A DNA stretch of 64,000 nt from DATBLE01 sp963719325 (lineage in GTDB: Bacteria; Actinomycetota; Thermoleophilia; Gaiellales; Gaiellaceae): contig CAVRBW010000017.1 of NCBI GenBank assembly GCA_963719325.1, positions 35,689-99,688 of the forward strand, written 5' to 3'. Within the stretch, counting starts at the first letter, position 1. Each line of letters begins with the position of its first letter. The translations under genes were made by a program, and so were the position numbers. This document shows, one piece after another, positions 1 through 8,347 of the stretch. A model generated the notes under the pieces. That model was not told where the DNA came from and ran no database searches. It was given only the letters and a program-made list of their open reading frames with translations.

Positions 1-678
1 CGCCGGAGACGCTGCGCGCCTTCGCCGATCGCTTCGGCTGCCCGGTGTTGGAGGGCTACGGGATGACCGAGGTCGGGACCGCGTCGTCGCATCGGCTCGG
101 CCAGGAGGTCCGGCCGGGATCGGTCGGCCCGGCCGCCGCCGGGATCGCCCTGCGAGTCGTCGGCCTCGACGGGGTCGACGTTCCGAGCGGCGAGATCGGG
201 GAGGTGCTCGTCCGAGGGCAGGTGGTTGATGCGCGGCTACTGGCGCAATCCCGACGCCACCCGCGAGACGATCGACCCGGACGGCTGGCTCGCGACCGGC
301 GACATGGGGTACCTCGACGAAGACGGCTACCTCTTCCTCGTCGACCGGAAGAAGGACGTGATCCTGCGCGGCGGCTACTCGGTCTATCCGCGCGAGGTGG
401 AGGATGTCCTGCACGAGCATCCGGCGGTGCAGGAGGCTGCGGTGGTCGGCGTCCCGCACGATGCCCTCGGGGAGGAGGTCGTCGCGGTCGTCGTGCTCGC
501 CTCCGGCGTGGCGTGCGATCCGCAGGAGATCCAGGAGTTCGTCCGCGCTCGGGTGGCCGCCTACAAGTATCCGCGTCTCGTCGTCGTCGCCGATCGCCTG
601 CCGCGTGGCCCGACCGGGAAGCTCGTCAAGCGGGAGATCGACCGGCAATCGTTGAGGGCCGCCCTGCCGCAGCGTTGA
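1..678 (+). CDS. AMP-dependent acyl-CoA synthetase, C-terminal part, frameshifted
   Basis: This is the C-terminal third of an ANL-superfamily ligase, which activates a carboxylic acid to acyl-AMP and then acyl-CoA. The 5' part lies outside the window. The frame starting at base 3 carries EGYGMTE, the A5 motif. It shifts near 222-226 into a second frame with GYWRNPDAT, GDMGYLDEDGYLFLVDRKKD (A7/A8 hinge) and PRGPTGKLVKRE (A10 lysine region). GTGGTTGATG appears where GTGGTGATG would keep the frame, so one extra T explains the break. All expected C-terminal motifs are present, so a sequencing indel is as likely as true decay. Substrate is unknown. Confidence 0.85.
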
Positions 679-730
679 ACGCCAGGCGGCACGCGACCGT
701 GCCTGGCGGGTACGGTGCGAAGCTAAGGCG

Positions 731-1603
731 ATGCAGACCCTCCTCGCCCTCGGCGTCACACTCGTCTCGGCGTGTGCTCTGAACGCCGGCTATCTGATCG
801 AGCACAGCGCCGTGTCGAAGCTTCCGCGGCTGTCGTTCGCGAGGCCGTTGCGGTCGCTTCGGCTGCTGCTGCAGCGGCGCTGGCTGATGGGCTTCGGGGC
901 CGAGGCAGCTGGATGGCTGCTCTACGTCCTCGCGCTGACGCTCGCCCCGCTCTCGCTCGTCCAGGCCACCGCAGCCGGCGGGATCGGGATCCTGGCGGTC
1001 ATGGTGTCCCGCTACACCGGGGTGCCGCTGACACCGGTCGAGCAGCTCGGGTCGGTTCTCGCCGTGACCGGCCTCGTGCTGCTCGGCGCATCGCTTGCCG
1101 GTGTACACGGCAACGGGAGTGACGGCTCGTATGTCGCGGTCGGGCTTTGGCTCGCGGGATCGCTGGCCGCGACGGCTGCCGCACTGCGAGTGGCGCAGCG
1201 CTACATCGGCGTCGGGCCGTCCTTCGGCGTCGCGGCGGGCGTGCTCTTCGCGGCGGGTGACGTCTCGACGAAGACGGCCGTCACCGGCGGCTTCCACGTC
1301 GCGTTCGTTGCCGCCCTGATCGCCGCCTATGCGTTCGGGACGATGATGCTCCAGGCGGGATTCCAGCGGGCGAATCCGCTCGTGACCGCCGGCATCGCAA
1401 CGCTGTTGACGAACGCCCTCCCGATCGTCGCGGGCATGACGATCTTCCACGAGCCGCTTCCCTCCGGGATGCTCGGCACGCTGCGCATTGCGGCGTTCGG
1501 GCTCGTCGTCGCCGGTGCTGTCGCGCTGGCGCGTCGCCAGCGGGGAGGTTCGCCGGTGGGCGTCTCCGGCGCGGACCGACCGCGGCCGGCGGAAGCCGCT
1601 TAG
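731..1603 (+). CDS. DMT/EamA-like integral membrane permease
   Basis: A 290-residue protein of about nine to ten hydrophobic segments separated by short loops, with the internal two-fold pattern of drug/metabolite transporters. The N-terminus (residues 1-20) is a membrane anchor, and the last segment is followed by a basic tail ending in ALARRQRGG. It could export a metabolite or, like the NIPA branch, move divalent cations; nothing in the sequence decides. It starts 52 bases after the acyl-CoA synthetase on the same strand. It ends 4 bases before the stop of the opposing NTF2-like gene, so the two transcripts converge with no room for a terminator. Confidence 0.75.
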   Translation: MQTLLALGVTLVSACALNAGYLIEHSAVSKLPRLSFARPLRSLRLLLQRRWLMGFGAEAAGWLLYVLALTLAPLSLVQATAAGGIGILAVMVSRYTGVPLTPVEQLGSVLAVTGLVLLGASLAGVHGNGSDGSYVAVGLWLAGSLAATAAALRVAQRYIGVGPSFGVAAGVLFAAGDVSTKTAVTGGFHVAFVAALIAAYAFGTMMLQAGFQRANPLVTAGIATLLTNALPIVAGMTIFHEPLPSGMLGTLRIAAFGLVVAGAVALARRQRGGSPVGVSGADRPRPAEAA

Positions 1604-1606
1604 GGC

Positions 1607-2232
1607 CTAACGGTCGAGCGCACGGCCGGCAAGCCAGCGGGCGCCGCTCGCGTAGAGGGCCTCGACCGCCGGGCCGGTCAGCCCGGGCATGTCCGGCTCG
1701 ACCTCGAACCCGAGCCTCGTCTGCAGGTACGCGAGATGCCGGTAGCCGACCGGGAACGAGCCGAGCAGCGCCGGATCGAGCTCGAGGCTCGCCGCCGGGT
1801 CGAGCGGATCGATCCGGTCCTGCTCGTAGATCGGCTGGCGCAGCACGATCCCCCACCGGCCTCGGGGCTGGAAGCGGCGCCGCGAGCCGGCGCGGCCCGG
1901 CCGGGGAACCTGGGCGCTGCTCGAGGAAGTCGTAGAAACGGCCGGTGCAGACGACGTCGCAGTCGACCCCGTCCACTGCCGCCCGCTGCGTGATCGTCAT
2001 CTTCGTCTGCGCGATCGCTCGTGCCGATGCGACCTCGACGGAGGTTCCGCCGAGGAGATGGAGGATGCGCACGCCGCGCTCGAATCCCTCGCGGCTCACG
2101 CGCATGAACTCCTCGAACCCGCCCTGGAACCACGTTGCCATCATCCGGCCGTCGTCGTGCCAGACGGTCCGGAACTGGTCCCAGTCGCCCGCGTCTCGCC
2201 AGACCGCCCAGTCCTGAACGAGGCGCCGGATC
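1607..2232 (-). CDS. NTF2/SnoaL-like domain protein, frameshifted
   Basis: Joined frames read RRLVQDWAVWRDAGDWDQ, then FRTVWHDDGRMMATWFQG, TKMTITQRAAVDGVDCDV, FYDFLEQR and GIVLRQPIYEQDRIDPLDP. That is the cone-fold pattern of SnoaL-like polyketide cyclases and scytalone-dehydratase-type proteins, which often act on small cyclic substrates. The frame changes between about 1865 and 1935, and again at the N-terminus near 2210-2230, where no clear start codon is in frame. It lies just downstream of the livF stop (2248) on the same strand, so it is probably the last gene of the first Liv operon. I infer a catabolic rather than transport role. Confidence 0.65.
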
Positions 2233-2247
2233 CCAGCTCGTGTTCGT

Positions 2248-3000
2248 TCAGGTCAGGTCGACCCCGACGGCTTCCGCCTGCTCGCGCAGGAGGTAGGCGG
2301 AGTGCAGCCGCTCGGGGTGCTCCTTCAGCTCGGCTGCGGTGCCGTGGTAGACGATCCGGCCGCCCTCGATCACGTACGCGCTCTGCGCCAGGGCGAGCGC
2401 GACGTGCACGAACTGCTCGATCAGCAGGACGCCGACGCCTTCCGCGGCGACGGCTTCGAGCGCGGGCATCAGGCGCTTGACCACCACCGGCGCGAGGCCG
2501 AGCGAGAGCTCGTCGACGAGCACGAACTTCGGCCTGGAGACGAGCGCCTGCGCGAGGACGACCATCTGCTGCTCGCCGCCGGACAGCGTGCGCGCGACGG
2601 ACTTCCACCGGACCTCGAGGTGCGGGAAGAGCTCGACCGCATGCTCGATCCCGCGCCTGGCCTCGTCCCGGCCGAGCGTATAGGTCGCCACGCGGATGTT
2701 CTCCTCGACCGTGAGGTCGGGCAACAGGCGCCTGCCTTCCGGGACGACCGCAACACCCGCGCGGCGAACCTGCTCAGGGCGGAGCCGTGTCAGGTCGCGA
2801 CCGTTCAGGGCGACCTTGCCGGCGGTGGGTCGCAGCACGCCGGCAACCGCAAGCACGAGCGTCGACTTGCCGGCTCCGTTCGGGCCGAGCAGCGTCGTCA
2901 CCGCGCCGGGCGGGATTGCGAGCGTGATGCCGTGAAGGACGGGGTGTCCGCCGCGCGAGACCTTCAGCCCCTCGATTCGCAACGTCGCACGGTCGCTCAT
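2248..3000 (-). CDS. livF: Branched-chain amino acid-type ABC transporter ATP-binding protein (LivF)
   Basis: A 250-residue ABC ATPase of LivF length, intact. Walker A is GPNGAGKST near residue 40, the Q-loop region follows, the signature is LSGGEQQ, Walker B is FVLVDELSLGLAP and the switch His lies in LLIEQFVHVAL. LivF pairs with LivG to energise a LivHM permease. The ligand may be an amino acid, amide, urea or aromatic acid, since this family is broad. It follows the LivM-LivG fusion gene after a 157-base gap that holds a strong hairpin at 3102-3134. It is one of the few genes in the first 8 kb without a frameshift. Confidence 0.93.
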   Translation of the reverse strand: MSDRATLRIEGLKVSRGGHPVLHGITLAIPPGAVTTLLGPNGAGKSTLVLAVAGVLRPTAGKVALNGRDLTRLRPEQVRRAGVAVVPEGRRLLPDLTVEENIRVATYTLGRDEARRGIEHAVELFPHLEVRWKSVARTLSGGEQQMVVLAQALVSRPKFVLVDELSLGLAPVVVKRLMPALEAVAAEGVGVLLIEQFVHVALALAQSAYVIEGGRIVYHGTAAELKEHPERLHSAYLLREQAEAVGVDLT

Positions 3001-3101
3001 CGGTCGGCCGCGGCGTTCCTGGAGGATCCCGTCGCCGCGACCGACATGGCGGGCGCGGCTCCCAACCGTCGCAGAGGTACGAACGGGGTCGGGGAGGGGG
3101 G

Positions 3102-3134
3102 CTCATGGGGGGAACCGGCCGTTCCCCCCATGAG
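3102..3134. repeat. Hairpin in the livG-livF gap, related to the GGGGGAACC repeat
   Basis: Arms CTCATGGGGGGAAC (3102-3115) and GTTCCCCCCATGAG (3121-3134) pair perfectly over 14 bp around a 5-base loop. On the + strand a GGGAGGGGGG tract lies directly before it. The GGGGGAAC core and adjoining G tract resemble the hairpin heads at 24121, 25045, 27986, 31592 and 57872, but the flanking sequence (3001-3100) does not align convincingly with theirs. It may be a diverged member or a separate attenuating stem between livG and livF. Confidence 0.6.
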
Positions 3135-3157
3135 AGCGAGCCGCAAGGCGAGCGACT

Positions 3158-4963
3158 TCATGCCTCGACCTCCTCCGTGCCGAGGTAGGCCTTCATCACC
3201 TGCTCGTCGCGCAGGATCTCCGCCGTCGGGCCGGACGCGATCAGCTTGCCGAAGTCGATCACGGCGGTCGTTCCGCAACAGGACGAGACCAGGCTCATGT
3301 CGTGGTCGACGAGGACGACGAGCGCACCGAAGTGGTCGGGGATCTTCTGGATCACGCGCCCGAGGTGCTCGGTCTCCTCGTCGGGAAGGCCCGCCGCGGG
3401 CTCGTCGAGGAGCACGAGCCGCGGCCGTCCGACGACCGCCCGTGCGACCTCGACCAGGCGGCGCTCCCGCGCCCCGAGCGTTCCGACCTTCGCCTTCGGC
3501 GAAGCGGTCAGCCCGACGAACTCGATCGCGCTCAGTACGTCGTTGCGGCGGGAGGCACGCTTTGCTCCCGAGTGCTCGTGGATCATCGCCACGTTGTCGA
3601 AGACGGACAGCTGCTCGATCGCCATCTCGGTCTGGAACGTTCTCCGCAGCCCCCAGCGCGCACGCCGGTAGTCCGCCATCTTGAGCAGGTCCTCGCCGAA
3701 CGCCTCGATCGATCCCTCGTGCGGGCTTGACGAAGCCGCTCAGGACGTTGAAGAACGTCGTCTTGCCGGCGCCGTTCGGGCCGATCAGCCCGCAGGTGCC
3801 GCCCGGGAAGACGACGCTCATGTCGTCGATCGGGGTGATGCCGGCGAAGCGGACGGTGAGGCCCTGGACCTCGATCAACGAGGGCCGCCAGGTCCGCGTC
3901 AGCGCTCTGACGCCCCGGAGAGCGAGGCGCCCGAGGTTCGCCATGTCCTTCGGGAACTGTTCGATCAGCCCGCCGGGCGCGGTCAGCAGCACCTGGAGCA
4001 GCCCGGCTCCGAAGATGACAAGCAGGAAGTTCGGGTTCACTCCCCACTGCGCCTGGAAGAGGAAAGGCAGAAGCTGGTTGAAGACGCCCGCGATGACCGC
4101 GCCCCAGAGGCTGAAGATGCCCCCGATCAGCGCAGTGGCCGCCAGCGTCAGCGAGTCCTGGGTCTGAAAGGTGATCGCGCGAGGGACGCCGATCTCCGCC
4201 GCCAGAAGGCAGCCGGCGACCCCGGTGATGAACGACGCGAGCGCGAACGCCCAAATCTTGTAGAGCGTGATGTTCACGCCCGCCGCGAGGGCTGCCGGCT
4301 CGCTCTCGCGGATCGAAGCCCAGGCTCGCCCCGGTTTGGCGGCGACGTGGAGGAGCGCAAGGAGGAACAGCATTGCGCAGACGACGACGACGTACCGGTA
4401 GTACGACGTATCGGCCTCGGCCATCGCAGGCCTTCGCACGGCCACCGTGCCCGAGAGGTCGGGTGTCGTCGTACGAGCGGTGAAGCCGCCGCCGCCGTTC
4501 GGGAAGTCGATCTGCGACAGCACGACGGTCATCGCTCCGGCGAACATCAGCGTGACCAGCGCGAGGTAGAGGCCGGACAACCGCAAGGCGGGCAGACCGA
4601 CCAACACGCCGATCACGCAGGTGGTGCTGCCGACGGCCAGGAGGAGGAGCGGGAACGGGATCGAGGTCGCATAGGAGAGGCGGGTGCCTATCCAGCCTCC
4701 GACCGAGAGCAGCGCGACCTGGCCGAGCGAAATCATCCCGACGCGGCCGTAGAGGATCCCGAAGCCCGCCGCGGCGGCCGAGTAGATCGCGACGCTCGTG
4801 AAGGTGGAGATCCAGTCGGTGCCGAAGAGGTCGGGAGGGCGGAGAGGACGAACGCGAGCAGGGCTCCGATCGCGCCGCGCCGGACGAGTGTGCCCCGGTC
4901 GAGGTCGAGCGCCGCCCGGGCGAATGCCACCCGACTCCCGCTCCGTGCCGGTGTGGCGTTCAA
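3158..4963 (-). CDS. livM: LivM permease fused to LivG ATPase, two frameshifts
   Basis: The N-terminal half is a LivM-type permease with GFGILYGRVGMISLGQ, the loop around ESEPAALAAGVN and several membrane spans. The same frame runs straight into a LivG-type ATPase at RPSLIEVQGLTVRFAG, with Walker A GPNGAGKTT, then TFQTEM and Walker B LVLLDEPAAGLPDEE. Fused LivM-LivG proteins are known in this transporter family. The frame breaks near 4835 (one base missing in a CCC run) and near 3720 (one extra G in GGG). Both restore cleanly, so the gene is probably functional in the cell. The start is a TTG at 4963, 6 bases after the livH stop; a GTG at 4930 is possible. Confidence 0.85.
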
Positions 4964-4968
4964 CGGGG

Positions 4969-5908
4969 TTAGTGGGCGGCCCGCGAGACCGTGACGACGC
5001 GTCGGCGCGAGAGGTAGAGCAGCGCGATGATCGCGAGCACGAACGGGGCCCTCCGGATTGAGCGATACTCGCGAAATCGACTCCGCCATCGGCGCGAGGA
5101 CCGCCCGGGCGAGGCCGACCGCGAGGCCGCCGAAGAGCGTGGCCCATAACGAACGCAGCCGACCGATCAGGGCCGCCGCCAGTGATGCGATGACCAGGAA
5201 CGTCAGGGCTGCATAGTCGAGCGTCCGAGCAGGTCGGGGAGTAGGAGGCCGGCCGCTCCGCAGACGAGACCCGACCCGAACCACGCCGCCCCCTCGACTT
5301 GTCGCACGGGCACGCCGAGCATCGCCGTCGCCTCCCGGTCGTTGGCCAGCGCCCGCATCGCCGTGCCGAGCTTCGTCACCCGCAGGAAGATGCTGACTGC
5401 GGCGGTGACGGCGAACGCGAGCCCGATGGCGATGATCTGGGTCAGGCTCACCGACGTCCCGAGCACCTGGTAACGGTGGTCGGAGCTGGGCAGGGTGAGG
5501 AACCGCGCGAACGCCCCGCCGACCGGAGCCCGCCAGGCCATCAGTCCGAGCAGGACGAGCGCGAGGCCGAGCGTGCCCATCATCTTCACCAGCGGGTCGC
5601 GCCGCGCAAAGGCGGGGCCGAAGACCAGGCCGTAGGCGAGGTTGACGACCCCGCCGAACGAGCACGCAGATCGTGTAGGCAAGCCAGTGCGGCCAGCCCG
5701 TGTGGTTGACCAGGTAGTAGGCGATCAGGGCGCCCGCGGCTCCGATGGCGCCGAACGCGACGTTCAGCACCCCGGTCGCCCGGTAGAGGACCACCAGCCC
5801 GACGCCGGAGAGCGCGTACACGCCTCCGAACGCGAGGCCGATCACGATGTACGGCTTGATCAGCGTCCAGTCGACGCCGAACACGCTCACCGCGAGCAGT
5901 TCCGTCAC
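4969..5908 (-). CDS. livH: Branched-chain amino acid-type ABC permease (LivH), frameshifted
   Basis: The joined frames give a LivH permease. It has GLAFGGVYALSGVGLVVLYR, GVLNVAFGAIGAAGALIAYY and the EAA-like cytoplasmic stretch MRALANDREATAMLGV, ending with FVLAIIALLYLSRRR. Frame changes near 5660, 5210 and 5050 split it into four pieces, all consistent with single-base indels. The GTG start at 5908 gives VTELLAVSVFGVDWTLIKPY. Two stable hairpins lie just upstream (5921-5980), between this gene and the binding-protein gene, and may lower permease expression relative to the binding protein. It is the second gene of the first Liv operon. Confidence 0.85.
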
Positions 5909-5920
5909 CGAGGCACCGCC

Positions 5921-5980
5921 GGGGCGCCGGAGGCGCCCCGGTTCGTCGGCCAAGCGTCGCCGGCTTTGCCGGCGACGCTT
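5921..5980. promoter_or_regulatory. Tandem hairpins between binding-protein gene and livH
   Basis: GGGGCGCC (5921-5928) pairs with GGCGCCCC (5932-5939). AAGCGTCGCCGGC (5952-5964) pairs with GCCGGCGACGCTT (5968-5980) over 13 perfect bp around a TTT loop. On the minus strand the order is binding-protein stop, AAGGAGGG, the two stems, then the livH GTG. This resembles intra-operon stems that protect or terminate the abundant binding-protein mRNA. It also echoes the SD-hairpin-start order of the repeats at 24-34 kb, although the distance to the start is longer here. Confidence 0.65.
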
Positions 5981-6021
5981 GCCGCCACGCGCGCCCTGAT
6001 CGTCATTCCCTCCTTTGCTCC

Positions 6022-7344
6022 TTACTTGCCGGTGTTGAGCTTGTACTTCTTCTCCCAGGCTCGCGTCTGGGCGATCTCGGTGTCGACTGCCTGGATGTCG
6101 AAGCACTTCTCTTCACCACGACCTTGCCCCCCTTGTAGTCGACCGTGACGAAGGTGTTGTTCGGGATGTGGTACGGCAGCGCGTTGCCGACGTAGAACGG
6201 CTTGCAGAGGATGTCCGTCTTCTGTTCTTCAGGCTGCGCACCGCCAGGTTGTACGACTTCGCGGTGATCGCGCCCTTGATGCTGAGCAGGGCGATTCGTG
6301 GCGAACTTCGCGTCCAGGAATCCCATCTGCGCGAATGCCTGGGGGGCGATCTTAGAGGCGTACTTCTTCAGCACGTCGAACATCAGCTTCGTGTCCGGGC
6401 CGACGCGAAGGATCGACGTGGCCGAACTCCTGAGCCGATCCAGAGTTGCCCGTCGAACTGCGGGAACTGCTCGGCCATGAAGGTGTTCGCGATCGGGGTC
6501 GACGAGCCCCACTTCACCTTGTTGACGATGTCCTGCCCGATCGCCGCCTTCATGAAGGCCGGTGCGGTGTCGGGCGTGAAGTCGAGCAGGATGCCGCCGC
6601 CGTCGCCGGCGAATTGGTACATCTGGAGCATCTGCGACGCCGCGTCCGTGACCGGCAGGTGCGTCGGGAAGATCTTGTACGGGATCCCCGCCTTCTGCGC
6701 CGACCTTCGCCAGGCCGCCGTCGGCATACGCCGAGATCGTGTCCGGCGAGGCAATCGCGATCTTCTTGATCCCCGCCTTCACGAGCGCCTGCGCGGAGCC
6801 GATGTTGCTGTAGCGCGGCCCCATCGTTCATTCGGCGAAGAAGGGGTGCCGTAGCACTCCGCCTGCACGCCCGCGCCGATGACGACATAGCCCTTCGTTC
6901 TTGTAGTACTTCCAGTTCGTCCCGCACTCGGCGAAGCTCGTGTTGCCGACGACGCCGACGACCTTGTCGCTCTCGACCAGCTTCCTCGCGAGCGACGGCT
7001 TCCTGCGCCGGGTTCAGCTGCTCGTTGTAGAGAATGTACTTGACCGGGCGGCCCTTGATGCCGCCGTTGTCGTTGACGCAATCGAAGTAGGCCTTGGCGA
7101 CCTTCCCGACCGTCGTGAAGTCGACGCCGGGGATCAGCATGTCGATCCCGCCGATCTTGATCGGCGCCCCTGTCGCCTTCTTGCCGTTGCCCAGCCCGCA
7201 GACGCTCTTGGTCGCGGACACCTTGCCCTGTCCGACCTTCACGTCCGACGCGCTGTTGGCGCCGGCGGTCCAAGCAACGAGCGTGACTCCCGCCAGGGCA
7301 AGCGCGGCTGCCGCGCTGCCCAACCTCAACCGTTTCCCGCTCAA
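6022..7344 (-). CDS. Liv-type ABC transporter substrate-binding protein, multiply frameshifted
   Basis: The N-terminus is a signal peptide (MSGKRLRLG, then AAAALALAGVTLVAWTAGA). The mature start continues SVCGLGNGKKATGAPIKIGG, typical of periplasmic-binding type I proteins of the Liv group. Later pieces include YNEQLNPAQEAVA, GYVVIGAGVQAECYGTP, SNIGSAQALVKAGIKKIAIA, GGGILLDFTPDTAPAFMKAA and the C-terminal WEKKYKLNTGK. At least six frame changes occur (near 7000, 6840, 6700, 6430, 6290, 6230 and 6110), each explainable by one base. It is the first gene of the operon, and a promoter-like site lies at 7477-7506. Confidence 0.85.
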
Positions 7345-7476
7345 AGCTCCCTCCTCCTTCAGTCCCGAGCTCTGCGCTCAGGGCATCGACTGTTTTCTGC
7401 GCGAACCGAGTCGATTGGCTCCGTCGGGCGGCCGTACAGCGGTTTGCTCGGAGACCGCCAGACCACAGTGAAGGGG

Positions 7477-7506
7477 AAAGTACAAGGGTTTGGGCGGCCC
7501 AGTCAA
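7477..7506 (-). promoter_or_regulatory. Candidate promoter of the first Liv operon
   Basis: On the minus strand TTGACT (7501-7506) is followed after 18 bases by TACTTT (7477-7482), a reasonable sigma-70-type pair. It lies 133 bases before the binding-protein start. About 20 bases further upstream there is also a TTGACA (7526-7531) preceded at 7 bases by GTTCA (7539-7543); see the separate entry. Confidence 0.45.
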
Positions 7507-7525
7507 CCTTCGGTGAACACCGTCC

Positions 7526-7543
7526 TGTCAAGCGCGGCTGAAC
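7526..7543 (-). promoter_or_regulatory. GTTCA-N7-TTGACA box upstream of the first Liv operon
   Basis: On the minus strand GTTCA (7539-7543) stands 7 bases before TTGACA (7526-7531). The identical spacing occurs before the luciferase-like gene (11569-11586) and an SDR gene (37385-37402), with a close variant before the M24 gene (32762-32779). A shared activator or repressor site next to the -35 is inferred. No good -10 follows this TTGACA at 17-18 bases. Confidence 0.45.
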
Positions 7544-7565
7544 GAAAGCGTTCGAGTATGTGAAC

Positions 7566-7828
7566 TATGGGCCCATCTGGCGGTACAAACCCGTCGCTCT
7601 TGGGCGCATGTCAGCGCCTCGATGGGCGTCGCTCCGGGTGCCACTCTGAGCCGTCTGCGCGACGTCTGCGCGACGTCCGCGCCGTGCCGATGGGCCGTAT
7701 CGGCGAGGCCGAGGGGTTAGATGCGCTCGCGCCGCCCGCGTCGCCTGCCTCGAGCCTCGTAGCCGGGTCGCCATCAGACCGACGACGGCCAACTCCGGCA
7801 CGAGCCGGGCGGCAGACCGCTCTTAGCG
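7566..7828. other. Intergenic region with no supported gene
   Basis: Between the promoter region of the first Liv operon and the palindromic repeats I find no supported gene. Open frames on both strands are arginine-rich, lack ribosome binding sites and resemble no family I recognise. The region may be the scar of the deletion that removed the 3' part of the neighbouring amidase. Confidence 0.5.
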
Positions 7829-7921
7829 CCAAGTAACAGACTGTTACAAGGCGGGACTTGACGGCTCGATCTCGTATGGTTGACCGCTGCGCCGAAAGCC
7901 AAGTAACAGTGTGTTACAAGG
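7829..7921. promoter_or_regulatory. Two near-identical palindromic operator-like repeats
   Basis: GCCAAGTAACAG, one base, then TGTTACAAGGCGGG-like sequence occurs twice, at about 7828-7854 and 7898-7924. The two copies differ at two central positions and are offset by exactly 70 bp. The core of the first is GTAACAG-A-CTGTTAC, a perfect 7-bp inverted repeat. The second is GTAACA-GTG-TGTTAC. Seven helical turns between copies suits a dimeric repressor binding twice on one face. The regulator is not identifiable; a TetR- or GntR-type protein is a guess. Confidence 0.55.
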
Positions 7922-8321
7922 CGGGCGCGGGCATGGCGACACTCGCGGGGCCCAGCTTTGCGCGTGCCGTTCTCGCCGCCGCGAGCAGTTCCGCGGTCGT
8001 GCAACCGGCGCTCGACGAGCTGTGCTCCGTTGCCCAGGGCCAGCCCGGGCAGGCCGAGCGTCGTCTCGAGCCCGCCGACGTCGAAAGTCTCCTTGATCGA
8101 GAGCGGCACGCCGTCGAGCGCAGGGCCGGCCTGCTCGTCATGACGTGCATCGGCCTCGGCGAGCGCCTCCTCGTCGAGCCGCAGCACGACCAGCGCGTTC
8201 ACGGCGCCGTTGACAGCTCGATTCGGCGGGCATGCGCCTCCATGACCTCGCGCCTCGAGATCTCGCGGCTGCGGATACGGCGGACGAGCTGGGACGCGTC
8301 GAGCTCGTGCAGGGCGCTCAC
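7905..8321 (-). pseudogene. Amidase-family N-terminal remnant
   Basis: From a GTG at 8321 the sequence reads VSALHELDASQLVRRIRSR, then EISRREVMEAHARRIE. After a one-base frame change near 8215 it continues VNALVVLRLDEEALAEAD and LDGVPLSIKETFDVGGLETT. This is the N-terminal end of an amidase-signature hydrolase, including the Lys of the Ser-Ser-Lys triad (SIKE). After about 110 residues the similarity ends near 7905. The Gly/Ser-rich segment with the two serines and the remaining ~350 residues are absent. It follows the alcohol dehydrogenase (stop 8348) by 26 bases, so it was probably the last gene of that operon. Confidence 0.7.
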
Positions 8322-8347
8322 GCCTTCGCTAGTTGGCTCCGTCGAGC

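Noticed and set aside
7567..7836. An 89-codon + strand ORF in the amidase/Liv gap
   Set aside because: Arginine- and serine-rich composition, no ribosome binding site and no recognisable domain; typical of random frames in GC-rich DNA.
7829..7921. CRISPR-like pair of repeats
   Set aside because: Only two units, each an internal palindrome, with no further repeats and no cas genes; operators fit better.
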